Shown: positions 16,991 through 26,400 of the stretch, piece by piece
Numbering within the stretch: position 1 is the stretch's first letter
How the letters are laid out: every line of letters begins with the position of its first letter
From: Planctomycetota bacterium
GTDB taxonomy: Bacteria > Planctomycetota > Phycisphaerae > Phycisphaerales > UBA1924
Direction of reading: 5' to 3'
Length of the DNA: 64,000 bases
NCBI GenBank assembly: GCA_963204725.1
Contig: CAUJHH010000026.1
Location: 62,001 to 126,000 of the forward strand
Made by a program: the position numbers and the translations under genes
Notes under the pieces: model-generated
What the model saw: only the letters and a program-made list of their open reading frames with translations
Databases searched by the model: none
Told to the model about the DNA's origin: nothing

Positions 16991-18025
16991 TCAACTTCGC
17001 GAGAGCGGCCCAGGGACGGCACGCGCCGAGCGCACGAGCGCGACACGGCGACCAACCTCGTGCAACCCGAACCCGTCATAGAGGGTGATGGCCGGCGCAT
17101 TCCGAGCGTCCACGGCGCACGTCACCTCGGTGGCGCTCGCGGCGCGAGCCGCACGGAGGCCAAGCCCCATCAAGTGCCGGGCCAGGCCGCGCTTGCGGGC
17201 CTCCGGGGCGACGCCGAGATAGACGAGTTCAACGCTCGGCTTGTCCTTTGCACGCGAGAAAAGCCCGCACCCGACAGGACGCTGGCCTTCAAATGCCAGG
17301 AACCACATCCGAGGATCGAATTCGCCAGCGAGCCGATGCGAATCCAGCACGTCTGATGTGTCGCGCAAGCCACAGAGCTCGGGACAATCCAGCGTGTCCT
17401 CGTACGTGCGATCGAGAGTCTCGATCAGGAGCGACGCGTGGTCTTTGAGCGCTCGGCGATCGTCTTGGAGTGTTCGGATCTCGATACCGGGGGGGGCGGT
17501 CTCGGCAGCATGGGGCTGCGGCTCTTCCACACGACTCAGGTCGGCCCTCAGATAGATCAGATCCCCCAATCGCGTGAAGCCCGCTCTCTCGCAGGCAGTG
17601 ATCGCCCACCAATCGTCGGGGTATGGCAGTGCCTGGATCAAGTGGATCTCGGAGCCGTGTTCTCGCGCGACCCAGTCGCAGGCCTCATGAATCGACCTCG
17701 CCAGCTCCTCGACCTGCCCGTCGATCAAGCCAAGCGAGCCATCGCCCTCGGGCGAGGAAAGGAAGACCATCGCGGTCTTGCCGGATCCCGGAACGACGAG
17801 CGTCGCATGCCGAACGCGTTCACGCCCGTGGCCCGGGACATCGAAAGTCCCCCACATCCAGTCGAGCGGGATGCCGAGCTTGCTGAACGCATCAAGCGTT
17901 CGACGGTCTCCTGCACGCTCGCGCGCCGGCACTCCCGCGAGCCGGGCGGCACCATCGGTTCGTCGTGGTCCTTGGAGCCTTTCGGGGCCTCGGACTGCCG
18001 GGTTGGAGATGTCAGACACGCTCAC
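16991..18025 (-). CDS. GNAT-family N-acetyltransferase
   Basis: Acyl-CoA-dependent acyltransferase of unknown substrate, 344 aa. The C-terminal GNAT domain (about residues 250-335) has motif A as LGVAPEARKRGLARHLM, followed by a conserved NAPAITLYDGFGLHEVGRR segment. The N-terminal 200 residues are longer than in a single GNAT and look like a degenerate first GNAT repeat (WAITACERAGFTRLGDLIYLR). It is read from the GTG at 18025; a downstream start cannot be excluded because no strong ribosome-binding site is seen. It is divergent from the secreted-protein gene at 18113 and followed by its own terminator. Confidence 0.8.
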   Translation of the reverse strand: MSVSDISNPAVRGPERLQGPRRTDGAARLAGVPARERAGDRRTLDAFSKLGIPLDWMWGTFDVPGHGRERVRHATLVVPGSGKTAMVFLSSPEGDGSLGLIDGQVEELARSIHEACDWVAREHGSEIHLIQALPYPDDWWAITACERAGFTRLGDLIYLRADLSRVEEPQPHAAETAPPGIEIRTLQDDRRALKDHASLLIETLDRTYEDTLDCPELCGLRDTSDVLDSHRLAGEFDPRMWFLAFEGQRPVGCGLFSRAKDKPSVELVYLGVAPEARKRGLARHLMGLGLRAARAASATEVTCAVDARNAPAITLYDGFGLHEVGRRVALVRSARAVPGPLSRS

Positions 18026-18056
18026 GCCGCCCTGTTGCCGCCTGGAGTGGATCCAA

Positions 18057-18084
18057 TTGACGCCCCGGCGTCGTACACTAGACT
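18057..18084 (+). promoter_or_regulatory. Sigma70-type promoter
   Basis: TTGACG (18057-18062), a 16-bp spacer, then TAGACT (18079-18084), 28 bp before the ATG at 18113. It lies in the divergent gap between the GNAT gene and the secreted-protein gene. Confidence 0.6.
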
Positions 18085-18112
18085 ACTCGCCCTCTGATCC
18101 GGAGCGTCTCCC

Positions 18113-18739
18113 ATGACACAATACGTTCTTCGACCGTTTGCCTTGTTGGCCGTTGTGATTGCCGCCCTCGCCATGGGCGCGCTCGCTCCCGAGCCCGACC
18201 CGATCCCGACGCGCTGGCAGCTCGATCTTCGACCGAACGAGTTTCGGCTGATCTCGGTTGATTCGAATCCGGGGGAACCTCGGGCCTATGCGTTCTTGAC
18301 CTATCGGGTCACAAACAACACCGGGCAGGACCTTCCCTTTGTGCCGGCATTCGACCTCGCGACCGGGGAAGGCGTGATCGTTCGATCGGGACAGAACGTC
18401 CCCGCCTCGGTGACCGCGCGGATTGTGACTCTGCTCGACAATGAGTTCATCCAAGACCAGATTGGCATCCTTGGCACCCTGCAACAGGGTCCGGAGAACG
18501 CCAAGGACGGCGTCGTGATCTGGCCACTCCCCGACCTGCTGACAGATCGACTCACGGTCTACGCGGCCGGATTCAGCGGGGAAAGCAAGCCAGTGATCGT
18601 CACCGACGCCGTGACCGGGGAACGGGTCCGGAAGACGCTCCGCAAGGTGCGGACCCTCCGGTATGCCACACCCGGCAACCTCGTGCTTGATACCAGCCGC
18701 CCGATCGAGCTTCTCACGGACGAATGGGTAATGCGGTAG
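18113..18739 (+). CDS. Secreted hypothetical protein
   Basis: A 208 aa protein beginning with a clear signal peptide ([19 protein letters not shown], cleavage near residue 24-26). The mature part has beta-strand character with [16 protein letters not shown] and [17 protein letters not shown] segments, suggesting a small periplasmic or surface beta domain. No catalytic motif, lipobox or repeat was seen. It has its own promoter 28 bp upstream. It precedes rpmA by about 150 bp but is probably transcribed separately. Function unknown. Confidence 0.75.
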   Translation: MTQYVLRPFALLAVVIAALAMGALAPEPDPIPTRWQLDLRPNEFRLISVDSNPGEPRAYAFLTYRVTNNTGQDLPFVPAFDLATGEGVIVRSGQNVPASVTARIVTLLDNEFIQDQIGILGTLQQGPENAKDGVVIWPLPDLLTDRLTVYAAGFSGESKPVIVTDAVTGERVRKTLRKVRTLRYATPGNLVLDTSRPIELLTDEWVMR

Positions 18740-18767
18740 TTCCGATGCGGGCCGCTCCCAAGCCCAT

Positions 18768-18797
18768 CTGGACCCCTCGAGTCGCCCCGCCTATTAT
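18768..18797 (+). promoter_or_regulatory. rpmA: Putative rpmA promoter
   Basis: TATTAT (18792-18797) is a good -10 element with a weak -35 (CTGGAC, 18768-18773) at 18-bp spacing. It implies a leader of about 88 nt before rpmA, longer than for neighbouring genes. Confidence 0.4.
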
Positions 18798-18890
18798 CTC
18801 GGCCCGGTCGGAAGAGGATCGGGATCGTCGATCGCGTGCGCGTTCGCCGATGGATTGAACAGAAATGTTTGCCTTGCCAGGAGTTCCGCC

Positions 18891-19175
18891 ATGGCGCATA
18901 AGAAGGGCCAAGGCTCGACAAAGAACGGCCGCGACTCGAACCCTCAGTTCCTGGGCGTGAAGCTGTACGGCGGTGAGATTGCCAAGCCCGGCGCGATCAT
19001 CGTGCGTCAGCGTGGCACTCCGATCAAGCCCGGCTTCCTCGTCCGGAAGGGTTCGGACGACACGCTGTTCTCGGTCGGACTGGGCAAGATCGTTTTCCGC
19101 GGCCGTACGGTGCACGTCGATCCGCTGGATGCTGCCGCGCCTCGCCCGGCCTACTTGAAGGCCGCCGCGAACTGA
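18891..19175 (+). CDS. rpmA: 50S ribosomal protein bL27
   Basis: Large-subunit protein whose N-terminus reaches toward the peptidyl-transferase centre. The 94 aa protein starts [19 protein letters not shown], the canonical bL27 opening, and continues with [23 protein letters not shown] and HVD. The ATG at 18891 has AGGAG upstream. No N-terminal pre-sequence of the Firmicute cleavable type is present. rplU, its usual upstream partner, is not here, so bL27 is a single-gene unit with its own terminator. Confidence 0.97.
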   Translation: MAHKKGQGSTKNGRDSNPQFLGVKLYGGEIAKPGAIIVRQRGTPIKPGFLVRKGSDDTLFSVGLGKIVFRGRTVHVDPLDAAAPRPAYLKAAAN

Positions 19176-19202
19176 AGTCGGTCCACATCTTGTAGTCTTG
19201 AC

Positions 19203-19236
19203 GGGCGAGTCCTCATCGGCTCGCCCTGTTTGTTGG
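19203..19236 (+). terminator. rpmA terminator
   Basis: The 7-bp G/C stem GGGCGAG/CTCGCCC (19203-19209 with 19220-19226), with a 10-nt loop, is followed by TGTTTGTT. It lies between rpmA and the convergent kdsA. Confidence 0.75.
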
Positions 19237-19267
19237 CCGGGAGGCCATGATGCTCGGCACCCGAGAC

Positions 19268-20119
19268 TCACTCGTTTCCAGCGGTCGCCTGACGAATCCG
19301 GGAGACCATGGTGAGCAGGTCGGGAACGTCTGCCAGCGACATCACGGTGGCGGAGTCGCTCATAGATCGCGAGGGCTCGGGATGGCACTCAAGAAAGAGC
19401 GCATTGACGCCGGCAGCGACCGCCGCCCGAGCCAGCAGAGGCGAATGCTCGCGCCGGCCACCAGTCTGCTCGCCCAAGCCGGGTAGCTGCGTGGAATGCG
19501 TGCAGTCGAAGCATGTGGGTGGAGAGCCACCGGGGACATCGATCGCCATCATGTCGCCGAGTCCGACGAAGTCGTTGACCAATCGGTGGTAGCCAAAGAA
19601 GGTCCCCCGTTCGGTCAGCATGACATTGTCGCAGCCGCTCTCTGCGAGTTTCTTCACGGGGCCGCGCATCTCGGCCGGCGAGAGGAACTGACCTTTCTTG
19701 ACGTTGACGCCACGCCCGTGGCGGGCAGCGGCCTCTCCTGCGGACGCGATCAAGTCGGTCTGTCGACATAGAAAGGCCGGGATCTGGATGAGATCGACGG
19801 CGCGGGCCACGGCGTCCGCCTGACTTGGATCATGGATGTCGGTCGTCACCGGTACATCGATCTCGCTCGCGATCTGCGCGAGCCAATCGAGCCCGCGTTC
19901 GAGCCCCGGCCCCCGGGGCGATGAGACGCTCGATCGGTTCGCCTTGTCGAAAGACGCCTTGAAGACGTAAGGAAGGCCGACTTCGGCGCACGCGTTGGAG
20001 AGCAGGCCCGCGATCGCGAGGCCCATGTCGAGCGACTCGAGCACACATGGGCCGGCGATAATGGCGAGCGGTTCGCCTTCGGCGATCACGACGTCTCGGA
20101 CAGTGCAGGCGCGTGGCAT
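19268..20119 (-). CDS. kdsA: 3-deoxy-8-phosphooctulonate (KDO-8-P) synthase
   Basis: Condenses PEP with arabinose 5-phosphate to KDO-8-phosphate, the first step towards the KDO of lipopolysaccharide. From the ATG at 20119 it is 283 aa, a normal KdsA length. Motifs include IIAGPCVLES near 18-27, FKASFDKANRSS near 52-63, GPGLERGLDWLA, TDIHDPSQA, QIPAFLCRQTDL, NVKKGQFLSPAEM and LECHPEPSRSMSDS. The Cys in IAGPCVLES and the later His/Glu/Asp residues are consistent with the enzyme fold; metal dependence was not decided. It is convergent with rpmA and lies 2 kb from waaA. Confidence 0.95.
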   Translation of the reverse strand: MPRACTVRDVVIAEGEPLAIIAGPCVLESLDMGLAIAGLLSNACAEVGLPYVFKASFDKANRSSVSSPRGPGLERGLDWLAQIASEIDVPVTTDIHDPSQADAVARAVDLIQIPAFLCRQTDLIASAGEAAARHGRGVNVKKGQFLSPAEMRGPVKKLAESGCDNVMLTERGTFFGYHRLVNDFVGLGDMMAIDVPGGSPPTCFDCTHSTQLPGLGEQTGGRREHSPLLARAAVAAGVNALFLECHPEPSRSMSDSATVMSLADVPDLLTMVSRIRQATAGNE

Positions 20120-20185
20120 GGAGCCAAGGATACGCCCAAGAACCCACACGAACGGCGAGATGGTGGGCACCACCGGCGGTTCCGA

Positions 20186-21709
20186 TCAACCCGAACCGGG
20201 GAGATCGAGATAGCCACGCCGAACCATTGACCGAACCATGGACAGGATCGTTGGCGCGACCTCATCGAAGGGACAACCGAGCTTTGGCGCGAGCTGCATC
20301 AGAATGGCCCGGAGCGGCGTCGAACCATCAGATTGCATCAGTATGTGCATCCCACCCTCGTCCGTTCCGGTCGCGTATGCAAGGCCTTCGACGAGTCGCG
20401 CCGAGGCGTGCTCCATCCCCCAGCCGCCGTCGGTCGGGCGCAACGTGTGTTCGATCCTGACCGCATTCGAGATGCGCAGCGATGCATTGAGCAGCTCAGC
20501 GTCCGACAGATCCTGGAGCGCGTCCTCGACTTCGATGCGTCGAAGCACCGCCGCACTCGCGCCGCCGAGCATGCTCCGGGGCGCGTCGTCGAACCGAGCC
20601 CATGGGCTGTCGCTGGCGTTCATCCGCTTGCGGAGGAGCACAAGGCCGATGCTCGCGGCCTCGATGCCGAGCTCCGCATAGGAGGCTCGCCACCGATTGA
20701 CACGCTCGGCGAGCGGTTCGGACGATTCCTCTCGCGTGTGCTGCACCCAATACGCGGCATACTCGTCCGCCTCCAGCGTTTCGGAACGGAGCACGAGCAG
20801 GTCGCATCCGCTCCCCTCGACCCATCCGGCGAGTCGGTCGTGCCAATCGGTGCCTTTGAGGTGAGCCCAATTGCAGAGGAATTGCGCGATGCCGCCTGGA
20901 TTGAGAGACTGCGCGGCTCCGCGAACGACCGTCTCCGTGACGCCGTCGCCGGACATCCCGGCGCTCCGATAGACGTGCGCGTTCTCAGGAGAGATCACGA
21001 ATGGAGGATTGCTGACCACCAGATCAAATGTCTCGCGCGAAACGGGCTCGTAGAAGCTCCCGAGTCGCCACTGAACGTTCAAAACATCATTGATCGCGGC
21101 GTTCAAGGTCGCCATGCGGATGGCTCGCGGGTTGATATCGGTTCCGATCACTGTCTCGGCGTGAACCGCAGCGAGCAGGGCGTGATAGCCGCACCCCGTG
21201 CCAAGATCGAGGGCACGATCGCATCTGCGCCGAACGGTCAGCGTGTCGAGTGTCTGGGTGCTGGTGCCAATGCCCATGACGAAATCGCTTGGTCGCAATT
21301 CCCCGGACTTGGCGATGTCGCTGGCGATCCACAGACCTCGGACCGGGGTGATGCTGACCGTGGCACGGTCGCCACCGTTCGCGAGACGGATGAATCCGAA
21401 ACTGTGAAAGTCGTCGCGAAGCGACGCGCCGAGCGCACAGGCGACGGTATCCGGATCCACCGGTTCGGCGAGCGTGAAGAGGCGGATCAGCACATCCCTC
21501 GCGGTGTCGCCAGCGGCTCGCGCGAGCAGCTCAGAGCGTGTCTTGGTTGCGAGCGCGAGAATCGACGGGAGATCCAGCTGTTCGGTCACATCGCTCTGCA
21601 GGAATCCCGCGTCGGCCATCACGCCTCGGATGCGCTCGAGTGCCGCGCTCCCTCCCTCCCTCGCGACTGGGCACGGGACGGGCAGAGGATTCGGGACAGG
21701 ACTCGGCAT
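20186..21709 (-). CDS. Large class I SAM-dependent methyltransferase
   Basis: A 507 aa protein. The central domain (about residues 155-300) is a class I methyltransferase, with motif I as ALDLGTGCGYHALLAA, GTDINPRAIRMA for motif II, and the catalytic NPPF in LVVSNPPFVISP. NPPF/NPPY types methylate planar nitrogen, as in HemK/PrmC (glutamine) or RsmC/RlmG (guanine N2). N-terminal (about 25-150) and C-terminal (about 350-507) domains flank it. This three-part layout is seen in a conserved uncharacterised family. Substrate is not predictable from sequence. It is followed by kdsA on the same strand. Confidence 0.8.
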   Translation of the reverse strand: MPSPVPNPLPVPCPVAREGGSAALERIRGVMADAGFLQSDVTEQLDLPSILALATKTRSELLARAAGDTARDVLIRLFTLAEPVDPDTVACALGASLRDDFHSFGFIRLANGGDRATVSITPVRGLWIASDIAKSGELRPSDFVMGIGTSTQTLDTLTVRRRCDRALDLGTGCGYHALLAAVHAETVIGTDINPRAIRMATLNAAINDVLNVQWRLGSFYEPVSRETFDLVVSNPPFVISPENAHVYRSAGMSGDGVTETVVRGAAQSLNPGGIAQFLCNWAHLKGTDWHDRLAGWVEGSGCDLLVLRSETLEADEYAAYWVQHTREESSEPLAERVNRWRASYAELGIEAASIGLVLLRKRMNASDSPWARFDDAPRSMLGGASAAVLRRIEVEDALQDLSDAELLNASLRISNAVRIEHTLRPTDGGWGMEHASARLVEGLAYATGTDEGGMHILMQSDGSTPLRAILMQLAPKLGCPFDEVAPTILSMVRSMVRRGYLDLPGSG

Positions 21710-21810
21710 GCATCACTCCCAAGGGCCCAAATCCGGAATACGCCCCGGACGGGTCGGCCATGGCCGGCGCGCCCGCAACCAGAGCGATACTGTAACGCCA
21801 CCGAACAATG

Positions 21811-21884
21811 GGGCGGGTAGCTCAGTTGGCCAGAGCACTCGCCTTACACGCGAGGGGTCCAGGGTTCGAGTCCCTGCCCGCCCA
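21811..21884 (+). tRNA. tRNA-Val (anticodon UAC)
   Basis: Acceptor GGGCGGG/CCCGCCC, D arm GCTCAGTTGGCCAGAGC, anticodon arm CTCGC-CTTACAC-GCGAG giving TAC, T arm CAGGG-TTCGAGT-CCCTG. The discriminator is A. CCA is not encoded. A -10-like TACTGT lies at 21788-21793. Confidence 0.96.
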
Positions 21885-21939
21885 TTTCTCGGTTCCGCGT
21901 CGATGCCACGTCCGCGCTCCTGTCGCCGGTATCTCCTCG

Positions 21940-23217
21940 ATGGCCAATCTTCTTGATCCGATCTATCTGCTGACCGCCGTCGTGACCGCGCCGTGGTGGG
22001 CAAGAAAGGCACGCGGCGGCTGGCCGGAGAGGTTCGGTCGGATCGTTCCATTGCCTCCCGCTGATCGCCCGCGGCTCATGGTCCATGCCGTGTCGGTGGG
22101 AGAGGTCGGCGCACTCCGTCACCTCGTCCCGTTGCTCGCCCCCCACTGCGACCTCGTCGTCACGGCCTCGACAGACACCGGCTTGAGACGCGCGATCGAG
22201 TTGTTCGGATCGATCTGTCACGTGCGGCGGTATCCGCTCGACGCGAGTTGGGCCGTCCGCCGATTCCTTGACGCGACGACGCCAGACGCTGTGGCCCTCG
22301 TTGAACTTGAGCTGTGGCCGAACTTCGTCGACGCGTGTGCGAGGCGCAAGATTCATGTCGGCGTCATCAACGGACGACTCTCTGAGCGGTCATTCAAGGG
22401 CTACCGCAGGATCCGGCGGTTCCTCAGGCGGATGTTCGGCTCGCTCGAGTTTGCGGCCGTGCAGGACGCCGAGTACGCCTCCCGCTTCGAGCAGATGGGC
22501 GTCCATCCGGGGCGTTGCCTCGTAAGCGGTTCGATGAAGTGGGACGCTGCGCGGATCGAGGACCACGTCCCCGGCGCGGACCTGCTTGCGTCGGAACTCG
22601 GAATCGATCGAGCCCGCCCGCTGATTGTGGCTGGGAGCACCGGCCCGGGTGAGGAATACCTCTTGCATCGTTCGTGTCCGAGCGGCGTGCAATTGCTCTG
22701 TGCGCCCCGCCGACCCGAGCGCTTTGACGACGCGGCCCGCGCGCTGCCGGCGTGTGTGCGCCGATCTCGAAGGCTCGCCAGACCGGGCGCGGATCGATTC
22801 CTGCTCGACACGATCGGCGAACTGAGAATGGCGTACTCCCTTGCCGATGTGGTTGTGGTGGGCCGATCGTTCGGGGATTTGCACGGCTCGGATCCGATCG
22901 AGCCGATCGCCCTCGGTAAACCGACGATCATTGGTCCGGCCGTCAGTGACTTTGCCCAGATCGTGTCGACGCTCGAGTCCGGTGGCGGGCTGGTTCGCGC
23001 GACACCGGAGACGCTTGGCCCGACGATCGCTCGCCTGATCGCCCAAGCGAAGGAGCGCCAAGAGCTTGCCGATCGCGGTCGCGAGTCGATTCTTGCGAAT
23101 CAGGGCGCGAGCGCAAGGCACGCCGAATTGCTGCTGTCACTCCTGGACGCGAGGTACGGAGCGCGCGGCTTTGAGAAGGGGTCGGGAGCATCGAAGCCGG
23201 AAGCCCGAACGTCGTAG
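21940..23217 (+). CDS. waaA: 3-deoxy-D-manno-octulosonic acid transferase
   Basis: GT30 glycosyltransferase that adds KDO from CMP-KDO to lipid IVA at the inner membrane. From the ATG at 21940 it is 425 aa, matching WaaA. Family features are the N-terminal hydrophobic anchor (LLDPIYLLTAVV), HAVSVGEVGAL near 57-67, the acidic motif LVELELWPNF carrying the catalytic Glu region, GVINGRLSERS and VGRSFGDLHGSDPIEPIALGKPTI. The frame stays open upstream through tRNA-Val, but that part is not coding. tRNA-Lys follows 49 bp downstream. With kdsA it indicates that lipid A-KDO is made. Confidence 0.93.
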   Translation: MANLLDPIYLLTAVVTAPWWARKARGGWPERFGRIVPLPPADRPRLMVHAVSVGEVGALRHLVPLLAPHCDLVVTASTDTGLRRAIELFGSICHVRRYPLDASWAVRRFLDATTPDAVALVELELWPNFVDACARRKIHVGVINGRLSERSFKGYRRIRRFLRRMFGSLEFAAVQDAEYASRFEQMGVHPGRCLVSGSMKWDAARIEDHVPGADLLASELGIDRARPLIVAGSTGPGEEYLLHRSCPSGVQLLCAPRRPERFDDAARALPACVRRSRRLARPGADRFLLDTIGELRMAYSLADVVVVGRSFGDLHGSDPIEPIALGKPTIIGPAVSDFAQIVSTLESGGGLVRATPETLGPTIARLIAQAKERQELADRGRESILANQGASARHAELLLSLLDARYGARGFEKGSGASKPEARTS

Positions 23218-23266
23218 CCGCCGAGGGAGCGAATGGGTACCTAAAGTCCACCCTGCGCAAGTGCGC

Positions 23267-23339
23267 GGGAGTGTAGCTCAGTCGGTAGAGCAGCGGCCTT
23301 TTAAGCCGTAGGTCCAGGGTTCGAGTCCCTGCGCTCCCA
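23267..23339 (+). tRNA. tRNA-Lys (anticodon UUU)
   Basis: Acceptor GGGAGTG/CGCTCCC with one G-T pair, anticodon arm GCGGC-CTTTTAA-GCCGT giving TTT, T arm CAGGG-TTCGAGT-CCCTG. The discriminator is A. CCA is not encoded. A -10-like TAAAGT lies at 23242-23247. Confidence 0.96.
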
Positions 23340-23409
23340 TTGATGCACAAGGTGGTAGAGCGTTCTTGGCTCTGGCGGTGGTCTTTGCCTGTTCGGACGG
23401 GAGCGATGG

Positions 23410-26400
23410 ATGGAGCCGATGCTGGTCGCACACGCGACCTTTTGTGATGGTGAGCTTCGCCTGTGGGCGGAAGACGCGGCGATGTGGCGATCCCACAACT
23501 CCGCGCAGGCCGGATCGGGCGCGTCGGACACGGGTCCGGATCACCCATTCGCCGCTTCGTCACAGACGTTGGCGAGCGTCTTTGCGCCGATCCTGAACCG
23601 TGCAGGAATCGAGTCGACACCCGGCTCGCTCTCGATCCGCCTTCCGACGACCCCCGGGACGCCGGCAAATCCCGCGCCCAGTCCTCGTCTGGCCCATGAA
23701 GTCAGCGCTCCGGAGCCAACGCCCGAAGGACTCGGCGAGTACAAGGTCGCGTGTCTGTCGATCGCGCCGAGTTCGGCGCGCCTCGCGCTCGAGGGCTTGC
23801 TCGACGCGGGAGAGAGCGCGATGAGCGGCGTCAACGCGATGGGGCTGACGAGACCAGTCGCCCCGGGACGAAGCCCGGAATTCTGGCTTCTGGCCGATCG
23901 CCTCGCTCGCCATCTCCTGGCGCAGCAGCGCGTGGTCCCGATGCTGGCTCAAGACGCCCAAGGTGAACTGACGGGGCTATGGCTGCCGTGGATGGCCGAC
24001 GAGGCCACGGTCGTTCGTTGCGAGGCCGTGCTCCGGTCGATGCCGCCGATCGCTCGAGCCGGGGTCGATTCTCTCGCTCACGATCCTTGGAAAACGCTGG
24101 AGTCATACGTCGCATCGATCGTCGACAACGGCTCGCGGACGGCGCTGATTCGCGAGACGATGGCCGACACGATCGAGGGCCGCGACGCCATCGACCCGCA
24201 CGTCAGCTGGCTTCGCGGACTGCTCGGCACCGAACGAGAGGTTGAGGGAACGCCGCCGCAGCGTCAGGAGATGGTGCGACGAGTCCGCACCTGGATCGGC
24301 CGTTTGGACGAGCGCGGCATGTCTTCTGCTTGGCGGCTGTGCCTGCGACTCAATGAGCCGGGCGCATCGACCTCGCTGGCGGACCTCGCCTCGCCGCCCG
24401 AGGATCTGGTGTGGTCGCTGACGTTCCACCTGCAATCGGTTGACCGCCCGGACATCATGGTCGACGCCGAGGACGTGTGGATGCTCTCAAGCGAGAGCAT
24501 CACGATCGAGGGCCTTCGACTCGACGGCCCGCAGGAGTTGCTGCTCGCAGAACTCGGGCGTGCATCGCGGATCTACGATCGACTTGAGAAGGCGCTGGGC
24601 GACACCGAGCCCTCGGAGCTTGCGCTCTCCACCAAACAGGCGTATCAGTACCTGCGCGAGATCCAACCGGTGCTGCGCGAGCAGGGCTTCGGCTCTATCG
24701 TTCCCGACTGGTGGGACTCCCCGAGTGCCCGAATCGGCGCACGCCTCAAGGTCACGACGCCGGAGTCGCCCGAAGCAGCTGAGTCCGGTGGCGCGCTGAC
24801 GCCGACCGGGCCGCGACTTGGTATGGCCGCGCTGGTCAACTACAAGTGGGAGATCGCGCTCGGCGACACAACGCTCACGATCGAGGAGTTCGAGCAGCTC
24901 GCGGCCCGGAAGAGCCCATTGATTCGCGTCAACGGACGGTGGGTCGAGGTTCGCCCCGAGGACGTGCAGGCCGCGATGCGTTTCATCAAGGAGAACGCTT
25001 CGGGCACGATGACGGTCGCCGAAGCGCTCCGCGTCGCGTACGGGAGCGACCCCGGCGAGACCGGTGTACCGATCGTCGGCATGGAGCTCGACGGCTGGAT
25101 CAAGTCCGCGCTCGGCGGCGCCTCGGAGCAGGTGCCGACGCTGCTCGCGCCGCCCGAGTTCAAGGGCACGCTCCGTCCCTATCAGGAGCGCGGACTCTCG
25201 TGGATGTCGTTCCTGGAACGGTTTGGATTCGGCATGTGTCTGGCCGACGACATGGGCCTCGGAAAGACCATCCAGATGCTCGCGCTCCTTCTGCACGAGC
25301 GCCAGTTTGACGCGAAGCCGGGCCCCACGCTCCTGGTCGTTCCGATGTCTGTGGTCAGCAACTGGATGCGGGAGAGCAAGCGATTCTCGCCGGCGATACG
25401 CGTGCTGATCCATCACGGTGTTGACCGCAAGATCGGCGAGGACCTGCTCGCTGCGGTTGCCGAATCGGATCTGGTCATCACGACGTACGCGCTGGTCCAT
25501 CGCGATCTCGGCTCGCTGGAACGAGTCCATTGGGGACGCGTCGTGCTCGACGAGGCGCAGTGCATCAAGAACCCCGTGGCCAAGCAGGCGCAGGCGGTTC
25601 GCGCGATGAACTCCGACAAGCGAGTCGCGCTCACCGGTACGCCGGTTGAGAATCGATTGAGCGAGCTCTGGTCGATCATGGACTTCCTCAACCCCGGACT
25701 GCTGGGGTCCGCGGCGTCGTTCCGCAAGCGGTTCGCCGTTCCTGTCGAGCGCTACCGCGATCGGGTACGCACGGATCAACTCCGCCGCCTGGTGCAGCCC
25801 TTCATTCTGCGACGGTTGAAGACCGATCCCAACGTCGTGGCAGATCTGCCGCCGAAGCTCGAAACCAAGGAGTTCAGCCACCTGACGGCGGAGCAGGCGC
25901 AGCTCTACGACTCTTGCGTCAAGCGTGTGCTCGGCGAGGTCGATCGTGCGGAGGGCATGCAGAGACGGGGGCTGGTGCTGGCCGCACTCATCAAGCTGAA
26001 GCAGATCTGCAACCACCCCTCACAGCTGCTCAAGGACACCGATGGGGTGCATCCGCCAGATCCCACGCGCTCGGGCAAGACGACTCGAATCCTCGAGATG
26101 CTCGATGAGGTGCTGGGAGAGGGCGATCAGGCCCTGATCTTCACACAGTTCCGTCAGATGGGCCATCTGCTCCAGCTCATGCTCCAGCATGAGTTGAAAC
26201 GCGCTGTCCTGTTCCTGCACGGCGGCACGCCCCAGGCCGAGCGCCAGCGCATCATCGATACGTTCCAGAAGGCCGACGGGCAGCACCCGATTCTGATCCT
26301 GTCGCTCAAGGCGGGCGGTGTCGGACTGAATCTCACAGCCGCGACGCACGTCTTCCACTTCGACCGCTGGTGGAACCCGGCCGTCGAGAACCAGGCAACA

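Noticed and set aside
21808-21939. Upstream extension of waaA
   Set aside because: It would translate tRNA-Val; the WaaA N-terminal anchor begins at the ATG at 21940.
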